Source of the DNA: Streptomyces sp. NBC_00525
Lineage (GTDB): Bacteria; Actinomycetota; Actinomycetes; Streptomycetales; Streptomycetaceae
Direction of reading: 5' to 3'
Assembly: GCF_036346595.1 (NCBI RefSeq)
Contig: NZ_CP107834.1
Coordinates: 62,001-126,000, forward strand
Length of the DNA: 64,000 nt
This document shows positions 52,367 to 60,849 of this stretch, piece by piece; the stretch's first letter is position 1; each line of letters opens with the position of its first letter. The position numbers were made by a program, and so were the translations under genes. The notes below the pieces were generated by a model, which did not search any database, had not been told where the DNA came from, and saw only the letters and a program-made list of their open reading frames with translations.

Positions 52367-53926
52367 CTACGCAGGTGTCGCGGGCCGCGAGTCGGCAGGT
52401 GCCTCCGCCGGGCGCCTCGTCCTGCCCGCACCCCTCAGCCAGGTGCACGAGAAGAGGCCGGCACCGGCCATGACGACGGCCGCGCCGACGGCCGCGATGC
52501 TCATCCCGTGCGTGAAGGCGCCTCGCGCGGCCACCAGTACGGCTTCCGCGGTGCCGTACGGGAGTTGGGCCGCGGCGGCCGTGGCACCACCCAGCGTTTC
52601 CCGCACGGCCTCCGCCTGCGGCACTCCCGAGGGAAGCGCGCCGGCCATGTCCCGGCTGTAGACCGCTGCCCCGATGGTTCCGAGGATCGCCATGCCCAGC
52701 GCTCCGCCGAGTTCCTGGCCCGACTCCAACACGGCCGCTGCTGATCCCGCGCGATCCGGCGGGGCCGCGCCGAGGGCGAGTTCGTTGGCGAGCGTCATGG
52801 CGGCGACCAGGCCGCCCGCGTACACGGACGCGCCGACCAGGGTGAACGAGAGCGCCGAGTCGGTACGTACCTGGGCCAGCCAGAGAAACCCGCAAGCGGA
52901 GAGGAGGAAGCCGCCGCCCATGACGTACGCGCGGTCCATACGCTGTGCGAGCGCGGCTCCGGCCGGGGCCATGATGGCGACTCCGGCGGCCGGCACCAGG
53001 CTCCACAGCGCGGCGTCGAACGGGCTCAGGCCGAGGACGGACTGCAGGTACTGCGTGAAGAAGACGGCCATCCCGACCGTGGCGAACATCGCGAGGAGGT
53101 TGGCGACCACCGGGCCGCCGAAGGTGCGCCGGCCGAGCAGACCGAGGTCGATCAGCGGATGCGGAAGGCGCTGCTGTCGGCGTACGAAGACGAAGCCGAG
53201 CACCACCCCCGAGCTGATGGCGACGGCGGGCACCGGCTCGTACCCGTGCCTGGCCCATTCCTTGATCCCGTAGGTGACCAGGAGTACAGCGCTCAGTGAC
53301 AGCAACGCGCTCAGCAGGTCGAAGGGCTCGCCCTTCGGTGACTTGAACTCAGGCACCAGGAACGGCACCAGCACGAACAGCAGCACCATCGCGGGCAGGT
53401 TGATCAGGAAGACCGAGCCCCACCAGAAGTGTTCCAGCAACAGGCCGCTGACCACGGGCCCCAGTGAGATGCCCGTGGTCATGACGGCAGTCCACAGGGT
53501 CACCGCCTTGCCGCGCTGCTTGTCATCGTGGAAGAGGTTGCGGATCAGGGCCAGGGTCGACGGGATCAGGGCGGCGCCGCCGACGCCCAGCAACGCGCGT
53601 ACGCCGATGAGCAGTTCAGCCGTGTGCGCGTACGCGGCGGCGACCGAGGCCGCTCCGAACAGGGCCGCTCCCGCGAGTACCAGCGAGCGTCGGCCGATCC
53701 GGTCGCCGAGCGCACCCATGGTGATGAGCAGGCCGGCGAGGACGAAGCCGTACATGTCGAGAATCCACAACTGCTGTGTGGCGCTGGGTTGCAGGTCCTG
53801 GCTGATGTACGGAATCGCGAAGTACAGGACCGAGACGTCCATCGATACGAGGGCCAGGGGCAGCATGAGGACGGCGAGCGCGGTCCACTCCTTGCGTCCC
53901 GCGCGGTGGCGGGGTGTGTTCTCCAT
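52367..53926 (-). CDS. MFS multidrug exporter, DHA2 family (14 TM)
   Basis: This 519-residue drug:proton antiporter of the EmrB/QacA/SmvA type begins AVLMLPLALVSMDVSVLYFAIPYISQDL (motif D1 region). Loop 2-3 motif ITMGALGDRIGRRSLVLAG, motif C-like GISLGPVVSGLLLEHFWW and about 14 hydrophobic segments follow. It is divergent from the GntR-TetR hybrid regulator with an operator between, so it is likely repressed by it. ATG 53926 is used; GGTGTGTTCTCC precedes it, with no strong ribosome site. Confidence 0.92.
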   Translation of the reverse strand: MENTPRHRAGRKEWTALAVLMLPLALVSMDVSVLYFAIPYISQDLQPSATQQLWILDMYGFVLAGLLITMGALGDRIGRRSLVLAGAALFGAASVAAAYAHTAELLIGVRALLGVGGAALIPSTLALIRNLFHDDKQRGKAVTLWTAVMTTGISLGPVVSGLLLEHFWWGSVFLINLPAMVLLFVLVPFLVPEFKSPKGEPFDLLSALLSLSAVLLVTYGIKEWARHGYEPVPAVAISSGVVLGFVFVRRQQRLPHPLIDLGLLGRRTFGGPVVANLLAMFATVGMAVFFTQYLQSVLGLSPFDAALWSLVPAAGVAIMAPAGAALAQRMDRAYVMGGGFLLSACGFLWLAQVRTDSALSFTLVGASVYAGGLVAAMTLANELALGAAPPDRAGSAAAVLESGQELGGALGMAILGTIGAAVYSRDMAGALPSGVPQAEAVRETLGGATAAAAQLPYGTAEAVLVAARGAFTHGMSIAAVGAAVVMAGAGLFSCTWLRGAGRTRRPAEAPADSRPATPA

Positions 53927-53972
53927 GCACGGCAGAGAACCGAGGACGTGGCGTACGCCGCAAGCACAGCCC

Positions 53973-54037
53973 TAGTGCACCCCATGCTTCGCGGCACTGA
54001 GCGGGATGAATGCCCGGTGAGTGCACTAGTACAGTGC
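53973..54037. promoter_or_regulatory. Operator region between MFS pump and GntR-TetR regulator
   Basis: TAGTGCAC (53973-53980) is inversely repeated as GTGCACTA (54021-54028), and GCACT-AGTAC-AGTGC forms a palindrome at 54023-54037. It ends 5 bases before the regulator ATG and overlaps a TACAGT -10-like box, so autoregulation is likely. Confidence 0.65.
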
Positions 54038-54041
54038 GGTC

Positions 54042-54950
54042 ATGGCCGAGGAACCGCCCTACCTCCGTATCGCTGCTGACATCCGTCGACGCATCGCCTC
54101 GGGTGAACTCGCCCCCGGTGCGCGCGTCCCCTCCACACGGGGCATCACCCAGGAGTGGGGCGTCGCCATGGCGACCGCGACGAAGGCTCTCGCCACCTTG
54201 AACCAGGAGGGTCTGGTGCGGGCCGTGCCGGGTGTCGGCACCGTGGTGGCCGAGTCGGGACGGGAACGGCCCCCGACGCCCCGCCACGGACTGAACCGGG
54301 ACCGCGTCGTCCGCGCCGCGATCGCCCTCGTCGACGCCGAAGGGCTCGCCGCACTCTCCATGCGCCGAGTCGCGACCGATTTCGGTGTGTCCACCATGGC
54401 GCTCTACCGCCATGTGCCGAGCAAGGGCGAACTCGTACGGCTGATGTCGGAGACCGTGTTCAACGGGGAGCCACCGGGAGCGCGACCGCGCGGCTGGCGA
54501 GCACAACTGGAAAGGGAGATCCGGTGGGTGTGGGGGCTGTACCGGCGTCACCCCTGGTTGGCGCGAGCCATGTCCGCTCTCACCCGGCCGATGGCCTCGC
54601 CCCACGCAATGCGCTACGCCGAGCGGGTCCTCAGCGCCCTGCAGGGCGTGGGGCTGACGCCGACCCAGGTCATCCACACCCACCTCGCTCTTCTCGGATA
54701 TGCCCAAGGCATCGCGGCGGCCGTCGAGTTGGAGACGCAGGCATGGCAGGAGACGGGGATGACCCCCGAGGAGTGGATGGCCTCCAACGAGGCGCGGATG
54801 GCAATGATCCAGACCACCGGGTCCTATCCGATCTTGTCCACTCTCTTCGCCCAGGAGGATTTCGACCTCGAACTCGACGCGCTCTTCGAGTTCGGACTCG
54901 CACGGATGCTGGACGGAGTCGCCTCGCTCATCGAGCAATCCAGAGACTAG
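54042..54950 (+). CDS. Regulator with GntR and TetR DNA-binding domains
   Basis: This 302-residue protein has a GntR-type wHTH at 1-70 (PPYLRIAADIRRRIASGELAPGARVPSTRGITQEWGVAMATATKALATLNQEGLVRAVPGVGTVV). A full TetR domain with its own HTH follows (LNRDRVVRAAIALVDAEGLAALSMRRVATDFGVSTMALYRHVPSKGELVRLM, 85-138) and then a TetR_C ligand domain. Two DNA-binding heads on one chain are known in Streptomyces but uncommon. It is divergent from the DHA2 pump, which it probably represses until a drug binds. Confidence 0.9.
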   Translation: MAEEPPYLRIAADIRRRIASGELAPGARVPSTRGITQEWGVAMATATKALATLNQEGLVRAVPGVGTVVAESGRERPPTPRHGLNRDRVVRAAIALVDAEGLAALSMRRVATDFGVSTMALYRHVPSKGELVRLMSETVFNGEPPGARPRGWRAQLEREIRWVWGLYRRHPWLARAMSALTRPMASPHAMRYAERVLSALQGVGLTPTQVIHTHLALLGYAQGIAAAVELETQAWQETGMTPEEWMASNEARMAMIQTTGSYPILSTLFAQEDFDLELDALFEFGLARMLDGVASLIEQSRD

Positions 54951-55021
54951 ATCCATGGAACCCACATCCGGAGTGCGGGCTTGGACGCTCAACCGCAAGG
55001 CACCCGTGCGAAGATCGCGAC

Positions 55022-55546
55022 GTGAACGCTCCGCGCTTCCGTCTCGCTGACGACACCGACCTCGCCTCCGTCGTACGTCTGCGCGACGACGCCGCCCGCT
55101 GGATGGTCGCCCGAGGGGTCACCGGTCAGTGGCTGCCCGGCGAGCTCGGCGTGGACCACTTCCGCCGGGTCATGGAGCACGGGGAGGTCTGGCTCGCGGA
55201 GTCGGCCGATCGTGTGGTCGGGGCCTGGGAGCTGTGGTGGGAGGACGAGGACGCCTGGGGCCCTCAGCCGTCGACAGCCGGCTATGTGCACCGGCTGATG
55301 GTGAACCACCGCAGCGCTCCGTCCGGGACGGGGCGGCAGCTCCTACGAGTCGCCGAGCGCCGCGTGGCCGAGACCGGCCGGCCGCTGGTCCGGCTGGACT
55401 GCCTGGCCGACAACGCGCCCCTGAACGCGTACTACCTCAGCGCCGGCTATCAGGTTGTGGGACGTAAGGAGGGCAAGCCGCAGCCCGACGGCAGGCCCAA
55501 GTCGTTCACGCTCTTCGAGAAGTCCCTGCCGGGCGGAGGAGAGTAG
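55022..55546 (+). CDS. GNAT-family N-acetyltransferase
   Basis: This 174-residue acetyl-CoA-dependent acyltransferase reads FRLADDTDLASVVRLRDDAARWMVARGV (beta1-alpha1), YVHRLMVNHRSAPSGTGRQLLRVAERRVAETGRPLVRLDCLADNAPLNAYYLSAGYQVVGRKE with the acetyl-CoA V/RxxGxG/A-like turn PSGTGRQLL. The substrate is unknown. GTG 55022 starts the domain; it follows the regulator by 71 bases with no strong ribosome site. It may be cotranscribed with the regulator. Confidence 0.85.
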   Translation: MNAPRFRLADDTDLASVVRLRDDAARWMVARGVTGQWLPGELGVDHFRRVMEHGEVWLAESADRVVGAWELWWEDEDAWGPQPSTAGYVHRLMVNHRSAPSGTGRQLLRVAERRVAETGRPLVRLDCLADNAPLNAYYLSAGYQVVGRKEGKPQPDGRPKSFTLFEKSLPGGGE

Positions 55547-55666
55547 AAACCCCGCGCGCGGGCCTCGTTCGGGTTGGCCCGGAAGGTTTCGCGGAGGGCC
55601 TCAGCGGCTGATGCCCAGGGGTCGAGTCCGTACGATCACCTGGTACGACCGGTGGAGGGGGCGGAC

Positions 55667-57088
55667 ATGCTGGAGAACGTCGAGGGTGGGACGGCGGCAG
55701 CACAGCGGCTCGCCGATGGGGCGCCGCTTCGCAGCGCGCTGGATGTCGCTGACCCGGCCGACTGGCTCGCGTTGGACGCAGGCGTACGTGAGGTGGCCTG
55801 GTACCGCCCGCAGTTCCTGCCGGGTTGGGAGCATTCCGCGCCACTGCCTCCCGACCTGACCCAGGTCGGCGAGTCCGGGCTCGCGCTTGCCCTCTGCCAC
55901 CGCAACGGCCGAATCCGACAGGAAGCGGTGCGTCAGTCGGAGCGGTACCCCGCTCTGCTGCCGTTGGTCGTGATCCGTTGCGCCGACTGGGTCGGCCCGG
56001 TGCGCGAGCAGGCGCGGCAGTCGCTGTGCGCGGCCTTGAACGTGGACTCTGCCCTCGACCTCGCGTCGCTCGTCCTGCGCGTCGGCCGCCGCGACAGAGG
56101 TGCGTTCGGCGTGGATCTGCTCAGTCAGATCCTGCGCCAGGCGGCCGTCGGTCAGCTCGCCGTTCTCTTCGCTGACCACGACCGCGTCGTCCGGCGGTTC
56201 GCGTACCGGCTGGCCGTCGAGGGCAAGCTGCTCCGTCCCGCAGAGCTGGCCCGTGTGGCCGCCGGGGACCAGGACACCGTGGTCCAGGACCTGTGTGCCA
56301 CAGCGGCGCTCACGGCTCTGGCGAATGAGGAAGACTACGAGGATGTGCTGCCCTCGCTGTTGTCCGCACGCAACCCTCGTGTCCGTTCGGCCGGCGTCAC
56401 CGCGCTGAGGCGAGCAGGGCGGCCTCAGCAGGCTGAGCCGTTTCTCAGCGACCGTTCCGCGCTTGTGCGTGCCTGCGCCCGGTATGTCGTACGACAGCAG
56501 GGTGGTGACCCGGTGGCCTGGTATCGGGAGCGGTGCGCGGCGGCCGGAGACCCCGAGTTGCCGCCCGGTGCGGCCATCGGGCTGGCCGAGTGCGGGAACC
56601 GCGCGGACGCCGGGTTGCTGTGGCCGCTGCTGGCGCACCCCGAGGCCGGGGTGCGGGCGCGGGCGGTAGCAGGGTTGCGGGCGCTGGACCGCACGGATGC
56701 GAAGCAGTTGCGGCCGCTCCTCGACGACCCTGCCTCCGGGGTCGTCCGCGAGACCGTTGCCGCCCTGCTGCCCTCCGCCGACAAGCTGCCCGCCGATTGG
56801 CTACTGGAGCGCACCGGCTCCGAGCGGCCGCGGCACGTCCGCCTCGGCGCGTTCCGGCTGCTCGACGCGCACGGTGGCATCGTGGCGCTGCGGGCGGCGG
56901 TCGGTCTGTTCGAGGACCCGGATCTGAAGCTGCGCACCTGGGCCGCACAGTCGGTGCAGCGCTGGCGTCCGTCCCCGGACGGGCGGCGCGGCGACTCGGA
57001 GGTGGGTGAACTGCTCGACCGGAGCCGCCATCTCTTCAGCGACTACGTGCTGCGCCGACGTCTGTGGGAAGCCGGGCTGAACATCTGA
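55667..57088 (+). CDS. HEAT-repeat-like protein
   Basis: This 473-residue helical solenoid has repeats such as NGRIRQEAVRQSERYPALLPLVVIRCADWVGPVREQARQSL, NPRVRSAGVTALRRAGRPQQAEPFLSDRSALVRACARYVVRQQ and HPEAGVRARAVAGLRALDRTDAKQLRPLLDDPASGVVRETVAALL, the P-x-V-R-x-x-A signature of HEAT/phycocyanin-lyase-like units. It is a likely protein scaffold. ATG 55667 is preceded by GGAGGGGGCGG; the 31-residue extension upstream is of poor quality. Confidence 0.8.
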   Translation: MLENVEGGTAAAQRLADGAPLRSALDVADPADWLALDAGVREVAWYRPQFLPGWEHSAPLPPDLTQVGESGLALALCHRNGRIRQEAVRQSERYPALLPLVVIRCADWVGPVREQARQSLCAALNVDSALDLASLVLRVGRRDRGAFGVDLLSQILRQAAVGQLAVLFADHDRVVRRFAYRLAVEGKLLRPAELARVAAGDQDTVVQDLCATAALTALANEEDYEDVLPSLLSARNPRVRSAGVTALRRAGRPQQAEPFLSDRSALVRACARYVVRQQGGDPVAWYRERCAAAGDPELPPGAAIGLAECGNRADAGLLWPLLAHPEAGVRARAVAGLRALDRTDAKQLRPLLDDPASGVVRETVAALLPSADKLPADWLLERTGSERPRHVRLGAFRLLDAHGGIVALRAAVGLFEDPDLKLRTWAAQSVQRWRPSPDGRRGDSEVGELLDRSRHLFSDYVLRRRLWEAGLNI

Positions 57089-57163
57089 GGCCGCGCCAAG
57101 GCGCCTGCGGACGGTCGGAGAGTGGCTTGAGTCTCCCGTAGGGGGAGGCGTGGGAGTGAGGGC

Positions 57164-57920
57164 ATGAACGGCGACATGCTCTTCACGATCGGTGACCTGG
57201 CCCGGCGGACCGCGTTGACGGTCAAGACCATCCGGTTCTACTCGGACACCGGGATCGTGCCGCCGACCGACCGCAGCCCGGCCGGCTACCGGCTCTACGA
57301 CATCGGCGCGCTCACGCGTCTTGATCTGGTGCGCACCTTGCGCGACCCGGGACTCGGCCTCGCCGTCATCCGGCGGATGCTGGACCGGGAGGTCTCGGTG
57401 CCCGAGGGCGCGGGCCGCGCATGCCGATGCCCTGGAGGCGCAGATCCGCACCCTGCGACTGCGACGCGCCGTGCTGCGCGCGGTGGCCAAACGTGGCTCC
57501 AGCCCCGAGGAGATGGACCTCATGCACAAGTTCGCGAAGCTTTCCGACGACGAACGCCGACGCCTGATCACCGACTTCATCGACGTCACCGGCTTGCACC
57601 ACGACCTGACCGAGGCGGTCCGGGACAGCGCCGGCCGCGCGCTCGACGCGGGCATCGACCCGGCCTCGGCCGAGGCCGCACCCGTCATCGACGCCCTCAC
57701 CGTCCGCTACGCCCAGATCTTCGGCCGCGCCGACGACACCGAACCGCGCCGCTGGCTGCTGACCCGCCTGGAGGTGGCCGGCGACCCCCGCGCGGAACGC
57801 TACTGGCGCTTGCTCGCCGTCATCAACGGCTGGCCCGTCCCGCCCAGCCCGGCCCAGGTGTTCACGTGGTTCAGGCACGCGTTGCGCGCCCACACCGGGC
57901 GGCCGTGCCCGGTGGAGTAG
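57164..57920 (+). pseudogene. MerR-family regulator with a frameshift
   Basis: The N-terminus MNGDMLFTIGDLARRTALTVKTIRFYSDTGIVPPTDRSPAGYRLYDIGALTRLDLVRTLRDPGLGL is a perfect MerR wHTH. After SVPEGA (near base 57410) an extra G shifts the frame. The natural continuation, HADALEAQIRTLRLRRAVLRAVAKRG...LHHDLTEAVRDSAGRALDAG...VFTWFRHALRAH, ends at TAG 57920 in the next frame. Everything else is intact, so it is either a very recent pseudogene or a single sequencing error. The long continuation of the first frame is Arg/Pro-rich and not real. Confidence 0.85.
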
Positions 57921-58121
57921 TCCCGCGCCCGGCGGCCGGGAGGAGGGCCCGACGTCCGAAACAGGTCGTCGGGACATCCGCGTGGAAGACCTTCGTGATG
58001 CTGCCTCACGTTTGGCGAGTCCCGCGCGTCCTCGTTTACAGAAGCCCGGCGGTGAGGGCCTGGGGACCAGACTCCCTAGTTCGGCTGGGGCAACAGCTAT
58101 TCATGATCGGAGCACAGCCCG

Positions 58122-58670
58122 ATGACGCAGTCGTCCGGTGGTCCCAGCGCGGACCGCTCAGTCGAAGAACACATCCTGCACCTGAAGAGCCGCGAGAAGC
58201 ACTTCAAGCGGGTGATCGAGAAGCGCATCGCACGCGGACACGTCGAAGAGGTGTGGCAGGAAGCGCTCATCCGCATGTTCAAGCGTCTGCAGTCCGGGCC
58301 GCCGGTCGAGAAGCCGGACGCCTACATGGCGACCGTCTGCGGGAACGCGGCGACCGACGTGCTCCGCCAGCTCGGCAGGCATGCCGACGCCTTCGCCGGC
58401 GGAGACCTGGACGAGTTCAGCGAGGCCGCCATCATGATCGACTTCGACCGCGATGTGGATCTGGTGCGGATTCAGTCGGTCCTGCGCGAGGAACTGACCC
58501 CGCAGCAGCACAAGGTGTACATCCTCAAGCACTACTACGGACTCGACTCCCGCAGCATCGCCGAACTCGCCGGTGTGGCCAGCGACAGCGCGGTGCGCCA
58601 GATGATCCGGGCAGCCAACCGGAAGCTCCGGGAACCGGCGGTGATGCGCCGGCTCGCCGCGGAGGACTAG
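58122..58670 (+). CDS. RNA polymerase sigma factor, ECF-like
   Basis: A 182-residue protein with sigma-70 region 2 (residues 18-92: REKHFKRVIEKRIARGHVEEVWQEALIRMFKRL...KPDAYMATVCGNAATDVLRQL) and region 4 (LTPQQHKVYILKHYYGLDSRSIAELAGVASDSAVRQMIRAANRKLRE). It should direct RNA polymerase to its own promoters. No anti-sigma factor gene is adjacent. The stop codon lies in the arm of a large nested hairpin. Its target genes are not identified. No clear ribosome site is present before ATG 58122 (ACAGCCCG), so initiation may be weak. Confidence 0.85.
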   Translation: MTQSSGGPSADRSVEEHILHLKSREKHFKRVIEKRIARGHVEEVWQEALIRMFKRLQSGPPVEKPDAYMATVCGNAATDVLRQLGRHADAFAGGDLDEFSEAAIMIDFDRDVDLVRIQSVLREELTPQQHKVYILKHYYGLDSRSIAELAGVASDSAVRQMIRAANRKLREPAVMRRLAAED

Positions 58671-58754
58671 CCCTCCCCTCTGGCCTACGGCTCGGGGTAC
58701 CGATTCCCCCCTCAGTTTCGGTACCCCCGACCCCAGACCGGAGGGGAGGGCTAG
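58667..58754 (+). promoter_or_regulatory. Nested hairpin structure after the sigma gene
   Basis: The outer perfect 14-bp arms CTAGCCCTCCCCTC (58667-58680) and GAGGGGAGGGCTAG (58741-58754) enclose an inner perfect 10-bp hairpin GGGGTACCGA (58694-58703) / TCGGTACCCC (58718-58727). The sigma gene stop TAG (58668-58670) is inside the outer arm. It could be a strong terminator, an RNA stability element or a cruciform-forming site. Confidence 0.8.
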
Positions 58755-58803
58755 CCCGGCAGGGCGCGCCTTCTCCTGAGACCCCTACAGTCAAAGGAAC
58801 ATC

Positions 58804-58998
58804 ATGATGTCCCACCGATTCACCGCCCCTCTTGTGATGGTGCTGACCCTGCTGTCAGTGCTCTGCACCCGTGTGTACCGGCTCATCGACAACCTGCTCA
58901 CCGGTTCACCGGCATGGGGCCGGTCCCCCGCTCGCAACGCCACTGCCGCGCAGCCGCGTACTCACCGACTCGGTCGGCCGAACCTGGCCACGGACTAA
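58804..58998 (+). CDS. Small membrane or secreted peptide
   Basis: A 64-residue ORF preceded by AAAGGAACATC, an acceptable ribosome site. The N-terminus MMSHRFTAPLVMVLTLLSVLCTRVYRLI has one hydrophobic segment, then a polar, Arg/Ser/Thr-rich tail. No family is recognised. It lies 50 bases after the nested hairpin and 15 bases before the TTG-start peptide. Confidence 0.5.
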   Translation: MMSHRFTAPLVMVLTLLSVLCTRVYRLIDNLLTGSPAWGRSPARNATAAQPRTHRLGRPNLATD

Positions 58999-59012
58999 CG
59001 GGGGGGGAACGC

Positions 59013-59105
59013 TTGGACGATTTCTCGCAGAACCACCATGTAGCGCCACTCAACACAGGAATCACTGAACAGACCGATCTGCAGCACCAGCCGCATCGGG
59101 GGTAG
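59013..59105 (+). CDS. Candidate 30-residue peptide, TTG start
   Basis: The ORF reads MDDFSQNHHVAPLNTGIT and ends QHQPHRG before TAG. It begins with TTG directly after a GGGGGGGGAACGC run, a strong purine ribosome site. Its codons are richer in A/T than neighbours (CAC CAT GTA, ACA GGA ATC). A perfect 13-bp terminator begins 26 bases after the stop. The composition (several His and Gln, no Cys) gives no known peptide class. Confidence 0.4.
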   Translation: MDDFSQNHHVAPLNTGITEQTDLQHQPHRG

Positions 59106-59130
59106 CGCTGCGGCCACCGTTTCGGGGGAA

Positions 59131-59160
59131 CCGGGCCCGTCGCTCACGCGACGGGCCCGG
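59131..59160 (+). terminator. Perfect 13-bp intrinsic terminator
   Basis: CCGGGCCCGTCGC (59131-59143) pairs with GCGACGGGCCCGG (59148-59160) around loop TCAC. It ends the sigma/small-ORF transcript or the peptide ORF before the small membrane protein gene at 59271. Confidence 0.82.
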
Positions 59161-59270
59161 ACCGCGTCGTAAGGAACAACAACCGCGCAGCCGGAACCAC
59201 CCGCCACTCGCCGGCACCCCTCCTCGCACCACCAGGCGCTGCGACCCCGTCCCCCAAGGACTTCACCGAC

Positions 59271-59522
59271 ATGACCACCCCAGCCCAGCTCCGGGTCCAG
59301 AACCAGGCCCTCACCCGGGACCTGAAGCGAGCCACTACGAAGATCAAGTACCTCAAGATCGCGCTCGCCCTGATGACGGGCGTCATCGCGGCACTCGTCA
59401 CCTATCTCGTCGTCCGCGGTCTCGACGCGACACCGCTCCTCAGCGTCGGCTGGAGCGCCAGCGCCTTCATCGTCACCACCGGCTTCGTCTTCACCGTCCA
59501 GGAGAAGATCGCGCACTCGTAG
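59271..59522 (+). CDS. Small two-TM membrane protein
   Basis: An 83-residue protein starting with a basic, Gln/Lys-rich coiled segment (QLRVQNQALTRDLKRATTKIKYLKIA) followed by two hydrophobic stretches (LALMTGVIAALVTYLVVRGL and GWSASAFIVTTGFVFTVQEKI). This resembles small phage- or plasmid-type holin-like or regulatory membrane proteins, but I do not recognise it. AAGGA lies 13 bases before the ATG. Confidence 0.6.
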   Translation: MTTPAQLRVQNQALTRDLKRATTKIKYLKIALALMTGVIAALVTYLVVRGLDATPLLSVGWSASAFIVTTGFVFTVQEKIAHS

Positions 59523-59787
59523 CGACGGACCGCCGCAGGAATCCGCCCCAAGGGGTGTCTGCCGCATCCCTTCGCGCCGGATCTGGCAGGGTGGTCCCCC
59601 TGCTCCCCTTCGACCTCGCCCGAACCCGGTACGGCAGCGTACGGGCTCCGAGATGCGGTCGCGCCCCGGCCGGCGAGGGGGCGCCCTTCGGGATTCGGCG
59701 GCGGGTGATTAATTGGGCTGCGCGCGGCTTTGTGCCTCCGCATACTGGCGGTTCGCGACTCCGAGAATCCCGAAGGAACGTTCCCGC

Positions 59788-60849
59788 GTGCAGGCCGCCG
59801 TCACCGTCACCCCCGCCCAGATCCCCGAACTGTTGCTGGGCCTCGCCACCGTGCGGCCCGTCTTCCTGTGGGGTGCGCCCGGAATCGGCAAGTCGTCGCT
59901 CGTAAGGAAGTTCGCCGAGTCCCTGGGGCTGGAGTGCGTCAGCCTGCTCGGAACCCAGCTCGCGCCGGAGGATCTCATCGGCGTGCCGCAGATCCGTGAC
60001 GGCCGGTCCGTGTTCTGTCCGCCCGAGTCCATCGCCCGTGACGAGCCGTACTGCCTGTTCCTCGACGAGCTCAACGCGGCGACGCCCGACGTGCAGAAGG
60101 CGTTCTACTCGCTGATCCTGGACCGCCGCATCGGTGCCTACGAGCTGCCCGCCGGCTCGATCGTCATCGGGGCCGGCAACCGTGCCACGGACAACGCGCT
60201 GGCGCGGCCCATCGCCTCCGCGCTCGTCAACCGGCTCACCCATGTCCACCTCCGGGCCTCGGCCGCGGACTGGCTGGTGTGGGCGGCCGAGAACGGTGTT
60301 CACCCGTGGGTGACGGACTACCTCGCCGACCGCCCCGACCACCTGTGGTCGCAGCCGCCCAAGACCGAGGAGCCGTTCTCCACGCCCCGGTCCTGGCACA
60401 TGCTGTCGGACGCCCTGCACTCCTTCGGGCCGGGGATCGACGAGGAGACGCTGAAGGTCGTCGTGCACGGCACGCTGACACCCGCTCACGCGGTCTCGTT
60501 CAGCGGCTACGCGAAGATCGTCCGTCATGCCTTCGGCCTCGATGCGATCCTCAAGGGCGACGCCTCCTGGCCGGGGCGGCCCGAGGACCGCGACCTGCTC
60601 TACTACCTGGCCGACGCGTTCCGGGGGCACCTGGTCAAGGAGCTGCCGCGCCAGAAGGAGCACGTCTCGCCGTCCCTGCGGCAGACCGCCTACCGGGCCA
60701 AGTCGCTGCTCGTGCGGCTCGCCGAGATCTCGGTCGAGGTCGCCCAGACCGTCATCGCGGACGACGCCGACGGGCTGCCCGTGCTGCCCGCGTGGTTCCT
60801 CGTGGAAGCCGCGCGGGACATGCCCCGGCTGGTCGAGGCCCGACGGTGA
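59788..60849 (+). CDS. MoxR-type AAA ATPase
   Basis: This 353-residue P-loop ATPase has Walker A FLWGAPGIGKSSLVRKFAE (Lys35) and Walker B YCLFLDELNAATPDVQ (Asp93-Glu94), with sensor-1-like IVIGAGNRATDNALARPIASALVNRL. Such ATPases act as chaperones with a VWA partner, here encoded next. GTG 59788 follows GAAGGAACG; the extension upstream is not domain-like. GTGA overlap with the downstream gene indicates coupled translation. Confidence 0.88.
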   Translation: MQAAVTVTPAQIPELLLGLATVRPVFLWGAPGIGKSSLVRKFAESLGLECVSLLGTQLAPEDLIGVPQIRDGRSVFCPPESIARDEPYCLFLDELNAATPDVQKAFYSLILDRRIGAYELPAGSIVIGAGNRATDNALARPIASALVNRLTHVHLRASAADWLVWAAENGVHPWVTDYLADRPDHLWSQPPKTEEPFSTPRSWHMLSDALHSFGPGIDEETLKVVVHGTLTPAHAVSFSGYAKIVRHAFGLDAILKGDASWPGRPEDRDLLYYLADAFRGHLVKELPRQKEHVSPSLRQTAYRAKSLLVRLAEISVEVAQTVIADDADGLPVLPAWFLVEAARDMPRLVEARR

